From Galerina marginata (taxonomy: Eukaryota > Basidiomycota > Agaricomycetes > Agaricales > Galerinaceae): a DNA stretch of 64,000 nt. Position 1 is the first letter of the stretch. Each line of letters opens with the position of its first letter. Position numbers and translations under genes: made by a program. The notes beneath the pieces are model-generated. The model did not search any database and was not told where the DNA came from. It was given only the letters and a program-made list of their open reading frames with translations. Below, in pieces: positions 60,401 through 64,000 of the stretch. The DNA is taken from the NCBI GenBank assembly GCA_023014335.1, contig JAECYW010000022.1, positions 124,001-188,000 on the forward strand, written 5' to 3'.

Positions 60401-61000
60401 ATGATCATCGCCGTCCAAGACTCCGACGCGGCCTCTACAACAGGCACTCTGGTCACCAAAGAGCCAGACAAGTTGCCTCGCTTCTTCGTAGTTCTCACAT
60501 ACATATCCCTTGCCATCTCATTGTTCCCATTCGCTTTTTCCCTCATCATCGTTTCGATCTCCCGGCTACACTCCATACCCACAATTATTGCCTACGTCCT
60601 TTCAACTCCATTCCATCTAGCAGCCCTCCTAATAATATGGCAGCACTCCCGTCAAATTGATATGCAGCTCCCCTTCCGCCCATCGTCTTGGCGTAGCATA
60701 GGGTACATTTGCTTTCTAGCCGCGATTTGGTTATTTTCGATGGTCACTTGCGCGCTGGGAGCCCGGTCGTTCGTAAAGACGAGAATTTGCACATTCTCTG
60801 TGGATACCAAGTTGGAAGTTTGCGATACACACCACTACGAACGGACGGTCTTCGCGTTAATAGGTTCCACCGCTCTTGCAGTATTCGAGGCGTTGGTTCT
60901 TTGCTCAATGGTAGTTGTTTGCTATCGGAGTCGGCCTCTCCAGGAAGCGCCTCCCATGTCCCAATCACCAATACCCTCTCCAAAGGTCTTATCCGCATAG
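60401..61000 (+). CDS. Four-TM membrane protein (MARVEL-like topology)
   Basis: Intronless 199-residue protein with a polar N-terminus (MIIAVQDSDAASTTGTLVTK) and four hydrophobic segments: FFVVLTYISLAISLFPFAFS, IIAYVLSTPFHLAALLIIW, GYICFLAAIWLFSMVTCALG, and VFALIGSTALAVFEALVLC. Two Cys (RICTFSV and EVCDTHH) lie in the loop between TM3 and TM4. The size and topology match fungal MARVEL/tetraspan proteins of the plasma membrane. The short C-tail is Pro/Ser-rich (EAPPMSQSPIPSP). Family assignment is by topology only. Confidence 0.65.
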   Translation: MIIAVQDSDAASTTGTLVTKEPDKLPRFFVVLTYISLAISLFPFAFSLIIVSISRLHSIPTIIAYVLSTPFHLAALLIIWQHSRQIDMQLPFRPSSWRSIGYICFLAAIWLFSMVTCALGARSFVKTRICTFSVDTKLEVCDTHHYERTVFALIGSTALAVFEALVLCSMVVVCYRSRPLQEAPPMSQSPIPSPKVLSA

Positions 61001-61706
61001 AATTTCACATGACCTTTTGATTCAGATTGGTGTGTCCTTTGAAATATCTGGAAAGCATTCATTTACATTTCTTTTTTTTTCTAGGCAGGCATATAACCTT
61101 GGAATGCCGTGACATGATTTCTGTAACGTTGTACTCATAGTTAAGACAACCATCGGGAATAACGATTGCTTAAACTCAAGTTAAAGCGATCAAGCTGTTG
61201 TATTTATTACTTTGATAAGTATCTCCAAATTTTAATGCCAGTACCTTATCTAATTTATGTAGCTTGTGTCTCGTATTTACCGCTGTACAACTCTGGAGAT
61301 CTACACATTTTGTTGAAATCTTTATCATGAAGTCGAACGGGTCTTTTGTAATCAACGATAGTTTGGGAGGAAGTCAAGTGGATCGATCGGCTCACCTTTA
61401 AGCGCTCGTGTAATGCCCATTTTTGTTTGCAACAAGAGCAGGATTGCTCGGAAACTCTTTGACAGGAGGTTTTAAAACAAGCTAAAAAACTCGAGACGGA
61501 TTTCGTCTTGTTTGAATTTGAGGTAAGTGATCAGGTCTACTAGTTTGTAACATGAATTTGGTTCTTTCAACCCAACTCATATTACATGTTGCGTTCGTCT
61601 TTCTGCAACCTTCAAGTTCCTAATCCTTCCACTCCCACAAGTCAGAATCATGTACCTTGCACGTTTAGCTTGCCCTAGTCTAAGATAAGTCAAGGTCTCT
61701 AGCTGA
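61001..61706. other. Convergent 3' flanks
   Basis: Between the plus-strand membrane-protein gene and the minus-strand BTB gene. T-rich around 61070. No gene seen. Confidence 0.45.
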
Positions 61707-62788
61707 TTACTTCTTATTCTTCTTTTTCTTTATCGCCGCCACACCTTTGAATTCTTGAAGCTGCATGTTCAAGGTGGCTCTCTTCTCGTCATCTGCTGTC
61801 AATCTGGAGCCGTTCTCCTTCTGCAAGTCATGAAATATCTCTTCCTTTTTATTTTTCTTCCTTTCCTCCTCCCATCGATCTTCTTCGTAACTTTTCTCCA
61901 CCCACTCTGCCCTTTCCATCTCGTCCTTTGTTAATTCCTTCGGAGCCTTTAGGGGAGGAAAAAACATCAGTGGATCTGGTACACCGAATGTTCGCTCTTC
62001 TTTCATAATAGATTCCAAGGTATCCTTGAAAGTCTCTTGTATCATGTTCAGCACTGAGCCTGAGAATACCCGAGTCCCAGAAATCCTGAGCTCTCGTATC
62101 CTGAATAATTTGTAGGCTGTCGTAACATAGTTAGCGTCGAGGTCGATCGCCTCGTCGTCCGTGAGAGGGTCTTTTCTATGCACTAGTTCTCCAAATCCCT
62201 CAATGACCCAGGATGAGATATGCCGTTCCCTGCCAAGACGTATCTTCTCGACGGACGTAAGTGACCGTTGTAGCTCGGATATCGCCATGTTTCGCAGACG
62301 AAGAAACCTCCACTCTGATGAAAGAGTGAGGACTGAGATCCATTCGTCCTTAGACATCGACAGTTGTAGAGAAACAGGTCTAGTTTATGTGGAGATACAT
62401 ATTCAGGATTGAAATGGCTTTATACGGGAAGAACTTACAGAGGATACAAGAGTTTCAATAGCCTCCGAAAATCAACCTGCCGAACCCCTTCCAGCCTTAT
62501 GGGATCTCCGCTGTTCGAGGGGTAAAAAGAGAGCTCATGGATGTCGGCAAAATCGGGAGATTCGTTGAAGAACTGATAAAGAGGAACCCTGAAAAGACGA
62601 CCTTCGACCTGATTTCGAAATAAAAATTATCAGTCTAGATTGGAAGTTGGTTCGTGGCCGTATGGGGTCCATGGTACCTCAAAAATAACAATTCGGTTGT
62701 CTAAGTAGTAGTCTTCGTCTTGAGTAATCATTATTTCCGGCCTGCTGGTAGAGGAACTAGGTCCATTATCATCGGCATTTGATGACAT
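61707..62788 (-). CDS. BTB-domain protein with Lys-rich C-terminus
   Basis: Start MSSNADDNGPSSSTSRPEIM at 62788. Spliced exons give DEDYYLDNRIVIFEVEGRLF, RVPLYQFFNESPDFADIHEL and VDFRRLLKLLYPL, the mushroom BTB pattern in which an R-V-P-x-x-x-F-x-x-x-S-P-x-F stretch is followed by R-R-L-L. The main C-terminal exon (62357-61707) contains DEWISVLTLSSEWRFLRLRN, which is the helix-rich region after the fold. Then KIRLGRERHISSWVIEGF, RKDPLTDDEAIDLDANY and the charged tail NMQLQEFKGVAAIKKKKNKK follow. The last exon also holds a Lys/Glu-rich segment (EEERKKNKKEEIF) likely to form a coiled coil. Function unknown. It appears to be a tandem paralogue of the gene at the right edge. Confidence 0.75.
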
Positions 62789-63766
62789 TGATCTTGAAGC
62801 TTGAAGGACGACGATGAGATGAAGAAAGAAATTCTCCGAGTCGAACCCAAATTCAAACGGTGGGAACTTGAAAATAAACATCTGTGCCTCGTGCTAGCCT
62901 CGTTCCTCAGTCATTATCTGAGGCATGATGTTGAACTTGAACCTCATGCAAAGCGTGGTTGTTTTAACATTTCGTGTGATGAAGAATAAACATTTAAAAA
63001 GACTAAACGTGACCCTAGAAAACAACTCTGATTCCCTCATCAGCTGATCAGAGGATCGCTTGGAACATTATATCTTCTGCCAGTGCCTCAGGCAATATCC
63101 ACAAGATATCGCATTAGATAATGCAGAAATATGCTGGATATGGTTCCTCACTTAGAAAACGACATCATGATAGTGACCACCAAAGTAAGAATTACTGTCG
63201 TTCTTCGCCTTTGGGCTGAGAAGGTTATTACCAACAGTTTGTTCTTGCACGGAAAACTGTAAAGACATGCTTGACCGGTACGATCGATCAGTACTCAGTG
63301 GCCACTGTCTGGTATCGAAATTGGGGATTAATTTGAACGACTAGTTTGCAACTAGCCTACTTCTGGCACGTGTTGGCACATGCCGCGAAGGCCTTTTCAA
63401 GTTCAACCGGTACCAAAGGCCACCTGAGCCGTCGTTATTCCGGACAAAGTCTGCTGGTTTTCGTCAGACAAGAAATTTTGAACCATTGCCTGTCTCGGGG
63501 TTTGAATTAAACGTTAGGAGAAGAGATCATCGCAATTCGAAAAGTTAAGCGCCCATGCTCAAGGATCACGGCCACCGTAATACTGTACCTTGCGGGTTGT
63601 TATGCGATATAACTGTCTGGCATGAGAATCTCGACAAGTGAACAGATGTACGAGAGTCAGGATGGACAATAATATATGACCTATGACCTGTAGGACGGCC
63701 AAAAATCCAAACCGTTCAATATGGTTTGGTCACGCGGCCTATTCCGAGCATCTTATAAGGATTGTC
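62789..63766. other. Intergenic between the two BTB-type genes
   Basis: About 1 kb with no supported gene; a 62-codon plus-strand frame at 62801-62989 overlaps the promoter of the BTB gene. No repeats seen. Confidence 0.45.
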
Positions 63767-64000
63767 CTATCTCTTCTTTTTCTTTTTCATCTTTCCACTT
63801 CCCCCCCCGGATTCTTCAAGTTGCATATTGAGAACCGATCTCCTTTCTTCTTCAGCCCTTTGTCTTTCGTCCTCTTCTCTTTTCATACTTTCCTGAAGCA
63901 TTTCTTCTGCCATACGTTCTTCCTCTTCCCTAACGCTCCTTTTCAATATTTCCTCTTCTTCAATAAGCAGCTTGGCCTCATCATCTCCAGAGCGTTCCTT
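63767..64000 (-). CDS. 3' end of a probable BTB-type paralogue, truncated by the window
   Basis: Open minus-strand frame from the right edge to a TAG at 63767-63769. It encodes a strongly Glu/Lys-rich segment (IEEEEILKRSVREEEERMAE, MKREEDERQRAEEERRS) ending VLNMQLEESGGGSGKMKKKK and R. The block R-x-x-LNMQLxE followed by a Lys tail matches the end of the BTB-like gene at 61707-62788 (RATLNMQLQEF then KKKKNKK), so it is probably a tandem duplicate. Only the C-terminal about 77 residues are present; the BTB part, if any, lies outside. Confidence 0.55.
   Translation of the reverse strand, partial: KERSGDDEAKLLIEEEEILKRSVREEEERMAEEMLQESMKREEDERQRAEEERRSVLNMQLEESGGGSGKMKKKKKR

Overview
The window is nuclear DNA from a filamentous basidiomycete, most likely an Agaricomycete. 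Nearly every recognisable gene is split by many short (about 45-70 bp) GT-AG introns. The gene set includes SWR1, a PKA catalytic subunit, a transportin, an Sfc1-type carrier, a SulP permease, FSH-type hydrolase and BTB proteins of the kind common in mushrooms. There are no operons. I saw no rRNA, tRNA, CRISPR or intact autonomous transposon. Gene models below were built by joining reading frames at visible splice sites, so outer limits are usually firmer than every internal junction.

Left part (1-20 kb), all but three genes on the minus strand: the 5' end of a transportin/Kap104 gene running off the left edge; an FSH serine hydrolase with a 17-nt micro-exon; a mitochondrial succinate/fumarate carrier; a plus-strand gene with a homeodomain-like N-terminus; a large SWR1 chromatin remodeller; a short terminal-inverted-repeat element; the PKA catalytic subunit; a SET-domain lysine methyltransferase; and a small plus-strand COX14-like gene with a splice-phase conflict.

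Middle (19.8-36.8 kb): a GNAT acetyltransferase, then a gene desert of about 7.4 kb (21.0-28.5 kb) with only degenerate repeats and unconvincing frames. After that come two tandem secreted-protein genes on the minus strand, a proteinase-K-like subtilase and a six-hairpin (debranching-enzyme-like) glycosidase. A second gene-poor gap of about 3.3 kb follows.

Right part (36.8-64 kb): on the plus strand a SulP sulfate permease, a membrane J-protein, a probable Sld7-like replication protein and a very long disordered protein ending in a BTB domain. On the minus strand follow a coiled-coil protein, an unknown Ser/Pro-rich protein, a mitochondrial LYR-motif protein and a small unknown protein. Then come a plus-strand Ser-rich protein, a plus-strand four-TM membrane protein, a minus-strand BTB-like protein, and the 3' end of a probable paralogue of that protein at the right edge.

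Most genes are housekeeping genes that act independently. No clear new multi-gene system is visible. The most unusual items are the FSH micro-exon, the inverted-repeat element between PKA and SWR1, the homeodomain-like gene, the desert with diverged repeats, the secreted debranching-like glycosidase and the COX14-like splice conflict.
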